A stretch of DNA of 64,000 bases. Source: CAWUFC02 sp963921335. Its GTDB lineage: Bacteria; Pseudomonadota; Gammaproteobacteria; Pseudomonadales; Halieaceae. The stretch's first letter is position 1, and every line of letters begins with the position of its first letter. Location of the stretch: contig CAWUFC020000002.1 in the NCBI GenBank assembly GCA_963921335.3, forward strand, positions 1,612,001-1,676,000, written 5' to 3'. The notes beneath the pieces were generated by a model, which searched no databases, was not told where the DNA came from, and saw only the letters and a program-made list of their open reading frames with translations. Shown here one piece after another: positions 25,981 to 35,059 of this stretch. The position numbers were made by a program, and so were the translations under genes.

Positions 25981-28038
25981 TTAAGCTTTGTTGATCAGCA
26001 GATTGCCGACCGCGTCTACCGCGGCGGCGTAGCCAGGCAGGATGACAGTGGTGGAATCCATCTCACTGACAATGGCCGGCCCGGGCACGGTCAAACCCTC
26101 GTGCAACTTGGCGCGGTCGTAAATCCCTGCTGGATAATCCTGGCCTTCGTAGTAAAAGCTGGAGTCGTGAATCTTGCAGTCTTCCAGGGAGGCGCCCGCT
26201 TCACCCCGGCGGAATTCGGCAATGGCCTGGCTCTTGGCCTTCAGCACGGCGCGAATCATCAGGATTTCATGGCCGTCACCCAGCTTGAAGGTGAACAGTT
26301 GCTCATGCTCATCATCAAAGGTATCGGTGAGTAGTGCCATGCCTTTCTCGCGCAGCTCTGACTCGGTGAAATCAACGGTAATCTGGAAGGCCTGACCGGC
26401 ATAGCGCAGGTCAGCCTGGAAGGTCACTTCGTGATCTTCAGCGGGAATACCGTCTTCAATCAGCGAGCGACCGCCACGTTCCTGGAGTTCCAGCAAGTCA
26501 CTCAGCAACTGTTCACCACCGACTTCCTCCGCCATGCGGATATAGGTGCGCGTCGCTTCATCCTGAACCTGGGTGGTGGCATCACCATAGGCACAGAGCA
26601 CACCGGGGCCGGGCGGCACAATCACCGGCCAGGAGTCAGACAGAATACCCAGGGCGTTGGCATGCAGGGGGCCCGCACCACCAAAACCTACCAGGGCAAA
26701 ATCGCGCGGATCATAGCCCTGCTCCACACTCACCAGGCGCAGCGCGCCGAACATGGATTCATTCACCACTTTAATGATGCCCTCGGCGGCATCCTTGAGG
26801 CTGACACCCATGGCATCAGCAGTTTTCTGTACCGCGGCCTCAGCGGCTTCGCGGTTAATTTCCATGGCACCGCCCAGCTGAACATCGGAAGGCAGGTAGC
26901 CCAGGACCACATTGGCATCACACACGGCGGGCTCTTCGCCGCCTTTCATGTAGCAGGCGGGACCAGGCACAGCGCCGGCAGACTCAGGACCTACCCGCAG
27001 GGCCTTGGTGAGCTCGGGTACAAAGGCCATGGAGCCACCACCCGCACCCACAGTACGCACATCCACCGAAGGTGCCCGCACCCGAACATCGGCGACGATG
27101 GTCTCGCGCCGCACACGTGCCTTGCCATTTTGAATCAGCGCGACGTCTGTTGAGGTGCCGCCCATATCGAAGGTCAGAATGTTCTCAAATCCAGCGCGCT
27201 CACAAAAATACATGGCACCCGCCACGCCACCTGCAGGCCCTGACATCAGCAGATTCACCGGTGACTCCGCAGAAGCACGACCAGAGGCCAGGCCACCATC
27301 GGAGCGCAAAATAGACAGTTGAGTTTCGTCGCCGAGCTTCTCTGCCAGCGATGACTGCAGGTTATGCACGTACATGGAGACTTCGGGACGAACATAGGAG
27401 TTCACCACGGTCGTTTCGGTACGCTCGTATTCCTGCATCTCGGGCACCACATCACTGGATATGGAAATAGGTACCTCGCCAAACACATCTTTGGCGATTT
27501 CCGCGGCGCGACGCTCGTGCTCGCCATTGATATAGGCATTCACAAAGCAGATGGTGAGTGCTTCAACTTCGCCGGTCGCATGCAATTGCTCCAGTGAGGT
27601 TCTGAGCTTGGCTTCATCCAGACCCGTCACGATCTCACCGTCAGAACCGATACGCTCACTGGCACCAATGGTCAGTTCCAGCGGTGCCAACAGCGGCCGC
27701 TTAACGAACCCAACCCAGCCGCCAAGGCCGCCCGGGCAAAATGAGCGGGCAACCTGCAGGGTTTGTTCGTAACCTTCTGTCGTTACCAGGCCCACCTTGG
27801 CACCGCGGCCGGTCAGCACCGCATTGGTGGCGACGGTGGTACCGTGCATCACCAGCTTGATTGCCTCGGGATCAACGCCCGATTCATCGCAGATGCGCGC
27901 CACACCATTGAGCACGCCAATGGAGGAATCTTCCGGTGTGGAGGGTACTTTCGCGGTAAAGGTTTCGCCGCTATCTTCGTTGATTAGCACCAGGTCGGTG
28001 AACGTTCCGCCTACATCTACACCTAATCTGTAACTCAT
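25981..28038 (-). CDS. hyuA: Hydantoinase A/oxoprolinase family subunit
   Basis: 685 residues. MSYRLGVDVGGTFTDLVLIN is the actin-like ATPase phosphate-1 loop; VMHGTTVATNAVLTGRGAKV, LMSGPAGGVAGAMYFCE, ILTFDMGGTSTDVALI and GFGGAGPLHANALG are typical HyuA blocks. It is the promoter-proximal gene of a minus-strand run reaching to 14.2 kb. The upstream gap to the HMG-CoA-lyase-like gene holds the paired hairpin element. Catalyses ATP-dependent activation together with HyuB; substrate unknown. Confidence 0.92.
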   Translation of the reverse strand: MSYRLGVDVGGTFTDLVLINEDSGETFTAKVPSTPEDSSIGVLNGVARICDESGVDPEAIKLVMHGTTVATNAVLTGRGAKVGLVTTEGYEQTLQVARSFCPGGLGGWVGFVKRPLLAPLELTIGASERIGSDGEIVTGLDEAKLRTSLEQLHATGEVEALTICFVNAYINGEHERRAAEIAKDVFGEVPISISSDVVPEMQEYERTETTVVNSYVRPEVSMYVHNLQSSLAEKLGDETQLSILRSDGGLASGRASAESPVNLLMSGPAGGVAGAMYFCERAGFENILTFDMGGTSTDVALIQNGKARVRRETIVADVRVRAPSVDVRTVGAGGGSMAFVPELTKALRVGPESAGAVPGPACYMKGGEEPAVCDANVVLGYLPSDVQLGGAMEINREAAEAAVQKTADAMGVSLKDAAEGIIKVVNESMFGALRLVSVEQGYDPRDFALVGFGGAGPLHANALGILSDSWPVIVPPGPGVLCAYGDATTQVQDEATRTYIRMAEEVGGEQLLSDLLELQERGGRSLIEDGIPAEDHEVTFQADLRYAGQAFQITVDFTESELREKGMALLTDTFDDEHEQLFTFKLGDGHEILMIRAVLKAKSQAIAEFRRGEAGASLEDCKIHDSSFYYEGQDYPAGIYDRAKLHEGLTVPGPAIVSEMDSTTVILPGYAAAVDAVGNLLINKA

Positions 28039-28085
28039 CCTTCGAGTCCTTCTGTTTCTTTATTCTCTTCTCTAGACGAGGCGTC

Positions 28086-28175
28086 TGGTCTTGCCATTCA
28101 AAACACGCCGTGAACCCTTCCATGGGGGCTTGTCGTCGACATCCTTGTCTCCGACAGTTTTGAATGGCAAGACCA
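28086..28175 (-). repeat. Hairpin repeat element, copy 1
   Basis: Outer stem of 19 bp: TGGTCTTGCCATTCAAAAC (28086-28104) pairs perfectly with 28157-28175. Inside, at 28128-28158, is a 31-nt core that recurs exactly, in opposite orientation, in copy 2, followed by a TTCACGGCGTG block. The outer stem sequence is not shared with copy 2, while the core is. No protein-coding potential. Likely a small non-autonomous or structured RNA element. Confidence 0.75.
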
Positions 28176-28230
28176 TCCACCTCAGGCTTCGAGCGAGAGC
28201 CAAGCTCTCTCGATGCAGCTCGTTGGAGGG

Positions 28231-28314
28231 GCTTTCGTTTGCGGACTGTCGGAGACAAGGATGTCGACGACAAGCTTACAGGGATGTATTCACAGCGTGT
28301 CCGAAAACGAAAGC
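28231..28314 (+). repeat. Hairpin repeat element, copy 2
   Basis: Outer stem GCTTTCGTTTGCGGAC (28231-28246) pairs with 28299-28314 with one mismatch. It encloses the same 31-nt core (28245-28275) and a TTCACAGCGTG block. With copy 1 it makes a 31-bp perfect inverted repeat separated by 86 bp, so the whole 28086-28314 region can fold in two alternative ways. It may end transcription between the HMG-CoA-lyase-like gene and hyuA; no T-run is present. Confidence 0.75.
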
Positions 28315-28339
28315 CGCCCTAACGAGCGTGGTTCGGGAC

Positions 28340-29248
28340 TTAAAGAGTCCCTTTCTCTATCTGTCTTTTGAGCCAGCGAAGTGAGTTGCCGCCATCACAA
28401 TTGCCCGTCAGCTCAGTGGCAAGATCAACCGCATCCACGAGTTTGCGAAGATCAATGCCGGTTTCAAAACCCATCTGCGACAACATCAAGGCCACGTCTT
28501 CAGTGGCCACGTTGCCGGTAGCCCCCGGCGCAAACGGGCAACCGCCCAAGCCGCCAATAGAGGCATCAAACTTGCGCACACCGGATTCCACGGCGGCAGC
28601 CACATTGGCCACCCCCATACCGCGAGTGTCGTGGAAATGGCAGCTGATGCGCTCGGCACCAAACTGGTCAGCGGCTTCCCGGGTCAGCGCACGCACGGCA
28701 CCCGGATCAGCAGCGCCAATAGTGTCGGCAAACACCACTTCATCGGCACCATAGGCAAACATTTCTGCCGCCAGACTCAGGGTCACATCCCGATCCACAA
28801 GCCCCTCAAAGGGACATTCCCAGGCCGTGGCGACACAGGCCAGCGTGGCAACGCCGTCGTTCTTTGCCGTCAGCACAATATCTTCACACCCAGCCATGGC
28901 CTGCTCGGTAGACTGGTTAATGTTCTTCTCGTTCATGGTCTGCGTTGCGGCAACCACTATCTCCACGGTTTTAACCCCTGCCGCCGTGGCCAGATCGTAG
29001 CCTTTGCGGTTGGGGATGAGCGCAGAATAGTTGGCCGCGCCCGCCGGAAGGCCCGCCACAACGTCCGCTGCACCGGCCATGGCAGGCACCGCTTTGGGGG
29101 ACACAAAGCTGCCCACCTCAATCGCCGGCAGGCCAGCCTTCACCAGCGCCTGAATAAGGCGTAGGCGCTCTTCAGCGGCAAGAATTTTGGGTTGATTTTG
29201 CAGGCCATCGCGAGGCCCCACGTCATTAATGGTGATGCTGTCAGTCAT
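28340..29248 (-). CDS. HMG-CoA-lyase family protein (1)
   Basis: 302 residues, TIM-barrel aldol lyase. INDVGPRDGLQNQPK has the catalytic Arg-Asp, IEVGSFVSPKAVPAMA the substrate loop, ISCHFHDTRGMGVANV the metal-binding H-x-H, and GGLGGCPFAPGATGNVATED the catalytic cysteine. Known members cleave 3-hydroxy-3-methylglutaryl-CoA to acetoacetate and acetyl-CoA; related lyases act on other 3-hydroxy acyl-CoAs. It is divergent from the LeuC-like gene with an operator of the five-site family between, which suggests a joint catabolic role. Confidence 0.9.
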   Translation of the reverse strand: MTDSITINDVGPRDGLQNQPKILAAEERLRLIQALVKAGLPAIEVGSFVSPKAVPAMAGAADVVAGLPAGAANYSALIPNRKGYDLATAAGVKTVEIVVAATQTMNEKNINQSTEQAMAGCEDIVLTAKNDGVATLACVATAWECPFEGLVDRDVTLSLAAEMFAYGADEVVFADTIGAADPGAVRALTREAADQFGAERISCHFHDTRGMGVANVAAAVESGVRKFDASIGGLGGCPFAPGATGNVATEDVALMLSQMGFETGIDLRKLVDAVDLATELTGNCDGGNSLRWLKRQIEKGTL

Positions 29249-29312
29249 AGTCAGTACTTACGCGTCCAACCCCTGTTCTGGTTCAATTTTCTTGAATATA
29301 ATTCAAATGATA

Positions 29313-29336
29313 TAAAGATATAATGTTAATACATTT
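29313..29336. promoter_or_regulatory. Regulon operator, site C
   Basis: The 20 bp GATATAATGTTAATACATTT (29317-29336) matches the perfect palindrome at 54.2 kb (read on its other strand) at 18 positions; over 24 bp it matches 20. It includes a TATAAT-like -10 and lies between the divergent HMG-CoA-lyase-like and LeuC-like genes. An overlapping extra half-site, AAATGATATAA, starts at 29306. Confidence 0.5.
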
Positions 29337-29401
29337 ATCAGGATTTATGCTACGATTTTTCCTAAATCAGCCCCTGAATGGATACACATAAAGCATAGTT
29401 C

Positions 29402-30784
29402 ATGGCACGCACCTTATTTGACAAGCTCTGGGACCAACACACCGTCGAAGAACTGGACGACAGCCTGAGCCTCATTTATATCGACCGCATCTTCCTGCAT
29501 GAGCGCACCGGCTCGATCGCATTGCAAAGCCTGCACGAGGCGGGCCGCACCGTGCGCGACCCGCAACGGACCTTCTGCACCATGGACCACATTGTCGACA
29601 CCACTAGCGGGCGCAACGACAACACCCAGATGCCATCCGGCAAGGATTTCATTGAGTCCACCCGACGGGAGACAGAAGCCGCCGGCATCCGGCTGTTTGA
29701 TATGGATGATCCGCTGCAGGGCATTGTGCATGTGATCTCCCCGGAACAGGGCATCGCCCTGCCCGGCTTAACCCTGGTGTGCCCCGACAGCCACACCTGC
29801 GCCCAGGGTGCACTGGGAGCGCTGGCCTGGGGTGTGGGCTCTTCTGATGTTGAGCACGCCCTGGTCACACAAACACTGCGGGTAAACCGGCCACGCAATA
29901 TGCTGGTGCGCTTTGAGGGGAATCTGCGGGAGGGCGTGACTGCAAAAGACATGATTCTGAACCTCATCAGCACCCACGGCGCCAAAGGCGGCGCAGGCTA
30001 TGCCGTTGAATTTGGCGGCAGCGCTGTTCGCGCCCTGAATATGGAAGCGCGCATGACCCTCTGCAATATGGCGGTAGAGTTCTCTGCGTTTACCGGATTA
30101 ATCGCGCCCGATGCGATCACCACCAACTATCTGCAGGGCCGCCCCCATGCTCCGGCGGGCGAGGCATGGGATCGAGCTGTCCTGCAATGGCAGGCGCTGC
30201 GCAGCGATGACGATGCGGAGTTCGACTGGGAAATCGTGATCGACGTCGAAGACATTGAGCCCACCGTCACCTGGGGCACATCACCCCAGCACGCAGCAGG
30301 CATATCTGCCTCCATACCCGCACCCAAAGGCGAACCCGAGCAAAAGGCACTGCACTACCAGAATCTGGAAGCAGGCACAGCACTGGACGGCATTGCTATT
30401 GATGCCGCCTTCATTGGCTCCTGCACCAACAGCCGCATCAGCGATCTGCGCGCGGCTGCGCAAATGATCAATGGCCACAAGGTCGCAGAGGGCGTCGCCG
30501 CTGTGATCGTGCCTGGTTCCAGCCAGGTTAAAGCCGCTGCTGAGGCAGAGGGCCTGGACAAGGTATTTACCGAAGCCGGCTTTGAATGGCGCGAATCCGG
30601 CTGTTCCATGTGCTTCTATGCTGGCGGCGAAACCTTCGGCGAAAAAAAGCGGGTGATCTCCAGCACTAATCGCAACTTTGAAGGCCGCCAGGGCCCAGGC
30701 ACGCGAACCCATCTTGCCAGCCCCATTACCGTGGTGGCCTCAGCGATTCGCGGGAAGATTACAGACCCGCGCGAATTTCTATAG
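29402..30784 (+). CDS. LeuC-like aconitase-family hydro-lyase, large subunit
   Basis: 460 residues. LPGLTLVCPDSHTCAQGALG, FIGSCTNSRISDLRAAA and WRESGCSMCFYAGG supply the three cysteines for the [4Fe-4S] cluster, and NRNFEGRQGPGTRTHLASP is the classic LeuC end. In leucine synthesis LeuCD isomerises 2- to 3-isopropylmalate; relatives hydrate citraconate, mesaconate-like or dimethylmalate substrates. The matching small subunit lies 8.6 kb away (39359-39973) and there is no leuA or leuB, so a catabolic role is more likely. Start ATG 29402; no strong ribosome site. Confidence 0.88.
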   Translation: MARTLFDKLWDQHTVEELDDSLSLIYIDRIFLHERTGSIALQSLHEAGRTVRDPQRTFCTMDHIVDTTSGRNDNTQMPSGKDFIESTRRETEAAGIRLFDMDDPLQGIVHVISPEQGIALPGLTLVCPDSHTCAQGALGALAWGVGSSDVEHALVTQTLRVNRPRNMLVRFEGNLREGVTAKDMILNLISTHGAKGGAGYAVEFGGSAVRALNMEARMTLCNMAVEFSAFTGLIAPDAITTNYLQGRPHAPAGEAWDRAVLQWQALRSDDDAEFDWEIVIDVEDIEPTVTWGTSPQHAAGISASIPAPKGEPEQKALHYQNLEAGTALDGIAIDAAFIGSCTNSRISDLRAAAQMINGHKVAEGVAAVIVPGSSQVKAAAEAEGLDKVFTEAGFEWRESGCSMCFYAGGETFGEKKRVISSTNRNFEGRQGPGTRTHLASPITVVASAIRGKITDPREFL

Positions 30785-30816
30785 TTTCAGCCTATTATCC
30801 CCAGTAAAACCCCGTG

Positions 30817-31653
30817 ATGAAAACCTTGTTGAAAGCGGTCCTTTGGACGTTGGCGGTAAGCACGTCGGTTATCGTGCTGGCGGTGATCGGGTTCGTCGTG
30901 TGGGCGGGCACCAGCAAGCAAAGTGTGCCTGGACCCGAAGCGATGCAGGCGCTAGCCGATATCCATAAAAACGCTGCGGTCGAAGTCAGCGACGATGAGT
31001 GGTTTGTCATCAGCCCGACCGGGGTTGAGGCCAGGGCAGGGCTGATTATTTATCCGGGCGCCCACAGTGCAGTGCGAGGCTATGTAAAGGTCATGACCCG
31101 GCTCGCTGAAGCGGGCTACCTGGTGGTGGCCACCCGAATGCCATTGGGTTATGCGTTTTTGGCACCTAACCGAGCTAAAGATGTATTCGAAGCCTATCCG
31201 ACGATTGAGCACTGGTTCCTCGCCGGCCACTCTCTGGGTGGAGCCATGGCTGGCCGCTACGCTGCATTACACGGGGACAGGTTAGCGGGGCTGGCGTTTT
31301 GGGACGCCTATCCGCCGGAGGCTAATAGCCTCGCAGATTCCCAAGTACCGACAATGCTGCTTTATCGCGCGACACTGGACGGGGAGCCAGAGCAGAAATT
31401 TAATGAGAAGAAACACCTATTCCCCAGCTCCACCGACTGGGTCCCGATTCGGGGTGGCGATCACGGCCAGTTTGGCGACAATGTGGGTGGCATGTTCAAA
31501 GAATTTGGCATGTTCATCAGAGGCATGGATGAAAAGGAGTGGGAAGCGACCCAATGGAAGGCCTCCATCAGCCGCGACGAGCAGCAATCCATCATCGCAG
31601 ACGCGATGCTCAATTGGTTCAGGCGGGTGCTGGATCGTCAGGTAAATCTATAG
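30817..31653 (+). CDS. Membrane-anchored alpha/beta hydrolase
   Basis: 278 residues. One N-terminal helix (TLAVSTSVIVLAVIGFVVWA) then GLIIYPGAHSAVRGY, FLAGHSLGGAMAGRYA (nucleophile elbow) and GGDHGQFGD (His). Resembles the YqiA/YdeN-like alpha/beta hydrolase group often annotated as 'alpha/beta hydrolase 5' family. A GTG one codon earlier could also start it. It follows the LeuC-like gene by 32 nt and could be co-transcribed. Substrate unknown. Confidence 0.82.
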   Translation: MKTLLKAVLWTLAVSTSVIVLAVIGFVVWAGTSKQSVPGPEAMQALADIHKNAAVEVSDDEWFVISPTGVEARAGLIIYPGAHSAVRGYVKVMTRLAEAGYLVVATRMPLGYAFLAPNRAKDVFEAYPTIEHWFLAGHSLGGAMAGRYAALHGDRLAGLAFWDAYPPEANSLADSQVPTMLLYRATLDGEPEQKFNEKKHLFPSSTDWVPIRGGDHGQFGDNVGGMFKEFGMFIRGMDEKEWEATQWKASISRDEQQSIIADAMLNWFRRVLDRQVNL

Positions 31654-31705
31654 TTCTTCCTTTAACAGCACATTCGGGCCAACCGAACTCCTCGAGCGGA
31701 ATTTT

Positions 31706-32596
31706 CTAGTTACCCTCTCGAAAAGAACCCACCAGATGATCCACAAACGCCCGCGCCGATGCTTTGGCCTGCCCGCCGCCGGGCAAAACCGCGTTGGTTT
31801 CGATCGTGCCCATGGTCCACTCCGGCAGTAGCTGCACCAGGGCACCACTCTCAAGCTCCGCACGACAACCAATAACCGCTGTTGAAACAATGCCGAGCCC
31901 GGCGATTGCCGCAGCGGTTGCGCCTTCATTAACAGTGACAGTCAGATGGTTTTCGACGCGCACCGATGTAGCTTTGCCATTGCGCTCGAACTTCCAGCCC
32001 GCCGGCAGTGAACCTGCGGGGCCGAGAATGATGCGATGATTCACTAGTTCCGCCGGGGTGTCTGGCACTCCTGCCTGATCCATATAGGACGGTGACGCAA
32101 CGATGATGCGCGGGGTATCAACAATCTTGCGCGCGATCATCGTGGAATCCGGCAACGGTCCAAACCGTATGGCGACATCAATAGCCTCTTCGACCAGTTC
32201 CTGCCTGGCATCGGTTAACACCAGGTCAATATTCAGATCAGGATGAGCGCGCACAAAGCCAGGCAGGCGGGGCAATAGCTCCCGATTAGCGAAACTCGTG
32301 GCCGCGCCAATTCTCAAACGGCCGCGCAACTCACCGTCACCGCGTACCGTCTGTTCGGCATCTTCCAGCGCCGCCAGAACCGGCTCAATACGCGCAAGAT
32401 ATTCCAGGCCCGCTTCAGTAAGGCTAACCGCATGGGTCGTTCGCACGAACAGCGCCACCCCCAACCCTTTCTCCAGGGCCGAGATAATTCTCGAGGCCGA
32501 GGGCTGAGAGAGCCCCATCTCTTTTCCAGCTGCAGTAAAGCTGCCGGTTCGGGCCACTCGCACAAATAGGCGCAGCGTTGATATCCGGTCATTCAT
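31706..32596 (-). CDS. LysR-family transcriptional regulator
   Basis: 296 residues from MNDRISTLRLFVRVARTGSF; the winged HTH continues TAAGKEMGLSQPSASRIIS, and the C-terminal periplasmic-binding-like domain shows LRIGAATSFANRELLPRLP and GLGIVSTAVIGC. A start five codons earlier (32611) is possible. Divergent from the peroxiredoxin operon, it probably controls that operon in response to oxidants or thiol stress; this is inferred from position only. Confidence 0.9.
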   Translation of the reverse strand: MNDRISTLRLFVRVARTGSFTAAGKEMGLSQPSASRIISALEKGLGVALFVRTTHAVSLTEAGLEYLARIEPVLAALEDAEQTVRGDGELRGRLRIGAATSFANRELLPRLPGFVRAHPDLNIDLVLTDARQELVEEAIDVAIRFGPLPDSTMIARKIVDTPRIIVASPSYMDQAGVPDTPAELVNHRIILGPAGSLPAGWKFERNGKATSVRVENHLTVTVNEGATAAAIAGLGIVSTAVIGCRAELESGALVQLLPEWTMGTIETNAVLPGGGQAKASARAFVDHLVGSFREGN

Positions 32597-32744
32597 ATTA
32601 CAAATAACCATAAGACTTTTTCAGATACTACCGCTGTTTTTTCGAATGAACAATACTGCGCCCACTGACTGAGTGAGACAGACCTAACCGACTATCCCTC
32701 GCACAGTGTTGAAACCACATTCATTGATACAAAAGGAATACAAC

Positions 32745-33404
32745 ATGTCACTACAAGAGAAACTCGATACCTTCAAAGCTCAATTTGTCGCCCAGGCGCC
32801 TGCCGCCGCCATTGACGCGTTTAGCCGATCAACCCAGGAGCTGATTGACAATGGCTACGCTCAGCGGGCGCTCAAAGCCGGTCAATCGGCACCTGAATTC
32901 AGCCTGTCCGATGCCGACGGTACCCTGGTCTCGTCCCGCGCCCTGTTGGCAAAGGGTCCGATCGTGGTCACGTTTTATCGCGGCGTTTGGTGCCCCTATT
33001 GCAACATCGAGCTGCAAGCACTTGAGGAAGTGGCCGAGGACATCCGTGCCCGTGGTGCAACGCTGGTCGCCATCTCCATGCAGAACGCTCTGAGCAGCCG
33101 CAAGTCCCAGCGCGAGAACAATTTGAGCTACCCAATCCTCACTGACAACCGCGGTGAAGTCGCCGAGCAGTTTGGACTGCGCTGGGATGTCCAGGACTAC
33201 ACCAAGGAATTCTTCACCGGCTTCGGAGTAGATCTGCCCACGATACACAACGATGAGGCCTGGCAGCTGCCGATGCCTGCCCGTTACGTGATCGCCAGCG
33301 ATGGAACCATTCACTACGCCGAGGTTAATCCCGACTACACGCAACGGCCCGAGCCCAGCGACTTGTTCCCGGTACTCGACCAACTTGCCCGCGCAGCGGC
33401 ATAA
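32745..33404 (+). CDS. Peroxiredoxin-like AhpC/TSA protein
   Basis: 219 residues. FYRGVWCPYCNIELQALEEV carries a C-P-Y-C motif in the peroxidatic position of the AhpC/TSA (Redoxin) fold; ISMQNALSSRKSQRENNLSY and GRYVIASDG-like strand ARYVIASDGTIHYAEVNPDY follow. Reduces peroxides, or acts as a thiol reductase, in the cytosol. AAAGGAAT precedes ATG 32745; the start 13 codons earlier is rejected. First gene of the thiol-redox operon with AhpD-like protein downstream. Confidence 0.88.
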   Translation: MSLQEKLDTFKAQFVAQAPAAAIDAFSRSTQELIDNGYAQRALKAGQSAPEFSLSDADGTLVSSRALLAKGPIVVTFYRGVWCPYCNIELQALEEVAEDIRARGATLVAISMQNALSSRKSQRENNLSYPILTDNRGEVAEQFGLRWDVQDYTKEFFTGFGVDLPTIHNDEAWQLPMPARYVIASDGTIHYAEVNPDYTQRPEPSDLFPVLDQLARAAA

Positions 33405-33449
33405 GCTACGAGACATTCATTCTGACAAACAACTGAAAGGACACCGACC

Positions 33450-34343
33450 ATGAACATCAAGAAAATATTCATCCCCTGGATGGGTCTGACAGCCCTCTCC
33501 ACTCTGGCATCAGTCGCAATGCTGCTTGTATCAAGCGGTAACCCAGCATGGGTCGGTGCAGCTCTGGCAGCAGCCCCCCTGCCGGCATACCTGATCGGCT
33601 ATATCATGCGCGAGAACACCGCGAGAACCCAACCGCGCTTACCCGCACTGCAACTGATAACCCTTGCAGGCGCCGCGTTCACGATCAACTCTATCAATGC
33701 AAGCGCAATGGGTTTCAGTGAACTGGCAGCCACTGCTGTGGCGGTTAACGGTGCGTTGTTTGTGCAGTGGTTTGTTTGGGTTTTTTCCAGCTATAAGCGT
33801 GAGAAAAGTGACCAGATCACCATTGGCAAGCCCCTGCCTTCCTTTACGCTGAGCAATCTGCAAGGTGATGAAGTTTCATCCTCATCATTCACAGGCAGCA
33901 AAACCCTGCTGGTATTCTTCAGAGCCAACTGGTGTCCACTGTGCATGGCGCAGCTTAAAGAGATACGCGACCGGGCAACGCGTCTGCAACGCGCTGGCGT
34001 GCAAGTTAAGTTCGTATCTAACCAGGGCATCGAGCATTCGAAGCAGCTGGTGGAGAAACTTGAGCTGCCAAATAACTTCGAAATTCTGCAGGACGACCAC
34101 CTCAAGGCGGCCAGGGCACTTCATATCGAAGACATTGGCGGTGCACCGGTGGGCATGGGCGACTTTCCTTCGGATACCGTGATGGCCACTGTGATTGCAC
34201 TGGATGAGCAAGGCAATGTGATCTTTGGTGACGAGACAGACAACTACCGTGTACGCCCTCACCCTGACAGTTTTCTGCAGGTGTTTGATGACAAGGCAGA
34301 ATGCTCCACCCCCCACCGCCGCTGCAGCGGCAATATGAGCTAA
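33450..34343 (+). CDS. Membrane-anchored peroxiredoxin/thioredoxin-like protein
   Basis: 297 residues. Three or four N-terminal hydrophobic stretches (to about residue 115) precede a Redoxin domain: IGKPLPSFTLSNLQGDEVSS and LVFFRANWCPLCMAQLKEIR with a C-P-L-C active site, then VSNQG and VIALDEQGNVIFGDETDNYR. The CSTPHRRCSGNMS tail adds two more cysteines. It probably passes thiol electrons at the membrane. It follows the first peroxiredoxin by 45 nt with GAAAGGACACC before the start. Confidence 0.83.
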   Translation: MNIKKIFIPWMGLTALSTLASVAMLLVSSGNPAWVGAALAAAPLPAYLIGYIMRENTARTQPRLPALQLITLAGAAFTINSINASAMGFSELAATAVAVNGALFVQWFVWVFSSYKREKSDQITIGKPLPSFTLSNLQGDEVSSSSFTGSKTLLVFFRANWCPLCMAQLKEIRDRATRLQRAGVQVKFVSNQGIEHSKQLVEKLELPNNFEILQDDHLKAARALHIEDIGGAPVGMGDFPSDTVMATVIALDEQGNVIFGDETDNYRVRPHPDSFLQVFDDKAECSTPHRRCSGNMS

Positions 34344-34353
34344 GGGCACCTGA

Positions 34354-34381
34354 GCGGGGTGAACTCAAGCGTTCACCCCGC
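34354..34381 (+). terminator. Strong hairpin behind the second redoxin gene
   Basis: An 11-bp perfect stem, GCGGGGTGAAC with its complement, around the loop TCAAGC, starting 10 nt after the stop. No T-run follows, so it may be an incomplete terminator or an mRNA-end stabiliser that lowers expression of the AhpD-like gene downstream. Confidence 0.5.
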
Positions 34382-34426
34382 CCTACCCACTAGCTGAAAT
34401 TCATCCAGACGCCAAGGAATACCACT

Positions 34427-34984
34427 ATGAACACATACACAACACATACCATCGAATCTGCGCCGGCATGCTCCAAGCCCATCCTTGAAGCTGCACAAAA
34501 AAAGATGGGCTTCATTCCCAACCTGATGGCTGCCATGGCCGAGTCACCTGTCATGGTGGAAAGCTATCTGACGCTGATGGGGATATTCGACAAAACCAGG
34601 CTGAGCGAAACAGAAAGACAGATCATCCTGATGACCAACAATCGCCTGAACAATTGTGCCTACTGTATGGCAGCGCACACGACGGTTGCAAGACTAGCCG
34701 GCATCGAGACTGACGTCATTGAAGCGCTGCGCTCAGGCGAGCCTCTCACCAACCCAAAACTTGAAGCCCTGCGCCAGTTCTCAATCGTCATCCATGAGTC
34801 ACATGAGAGGCCTACTGAACAACAGTTAGCTGACTTTCTGGCTGCTGGCTACACCCAGGAGACTGTACTGGAGGTGATCGTGGGCACGAGCCTCAAGGTA
34901 CTTTCAAACTACACCACGCCTATCGCAAAGCCGCCCTTGGACAGCCATTTTTATCCGGCGGAATGGCAGCAGGACGCGGCGTAG
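34427..34984 (+). CDS. AhpD-like/carboxymuconolactone-decarboxylase-family protein
   Basis: 185 residues, helical. NNRLNNCAYCMAAHTTVARL holds the CxxC...H motif of AhpD-type alkylhydroperoxidases. In AhpD this pair reduces AhpC, which fits the two redoxin genes just upstream. AAGGAATACCACT precedes ATG 34427. It could supply electrons to one or both redoxins. Confidence 0.87.
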   Translation: MNTYTTHTIESAPACSKPILEAAQKKMGFIPNLMAAMAESPVMVESYLTLMGIFDKTRLSETERQIILMTNNRLNNCAYCMAAHTTVARLAGIETDVIEALRSGEPLTNPKLEALRQFSIVIHESHERPTEQQLADFLAAGYTQETVLEVIVGTSLKVLSNYTTPIAKPPLDSHFYPAEWQQDAA

Positions 34985-35059
34985 TTATAGAACCGACGGC
35001 GTGGTGAAAGGGAACAGTTAATCAACGCCCTCACACTTAATTCAATTGGAGACAAAACA

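Noticed and set aside
28039..28339. CRISPR array at the hairpin elements
   Set aside because: Only two copies, inverted and not evenly spaced, with no spacer pattern or cas genes.
29249..29401. Small RNA gene or riboswitch between the lyase and LeuC-like genes
   Set aside because: The region is AT-rich promoter DNA with operator site C; no stable conserved aptamer fold is visible.
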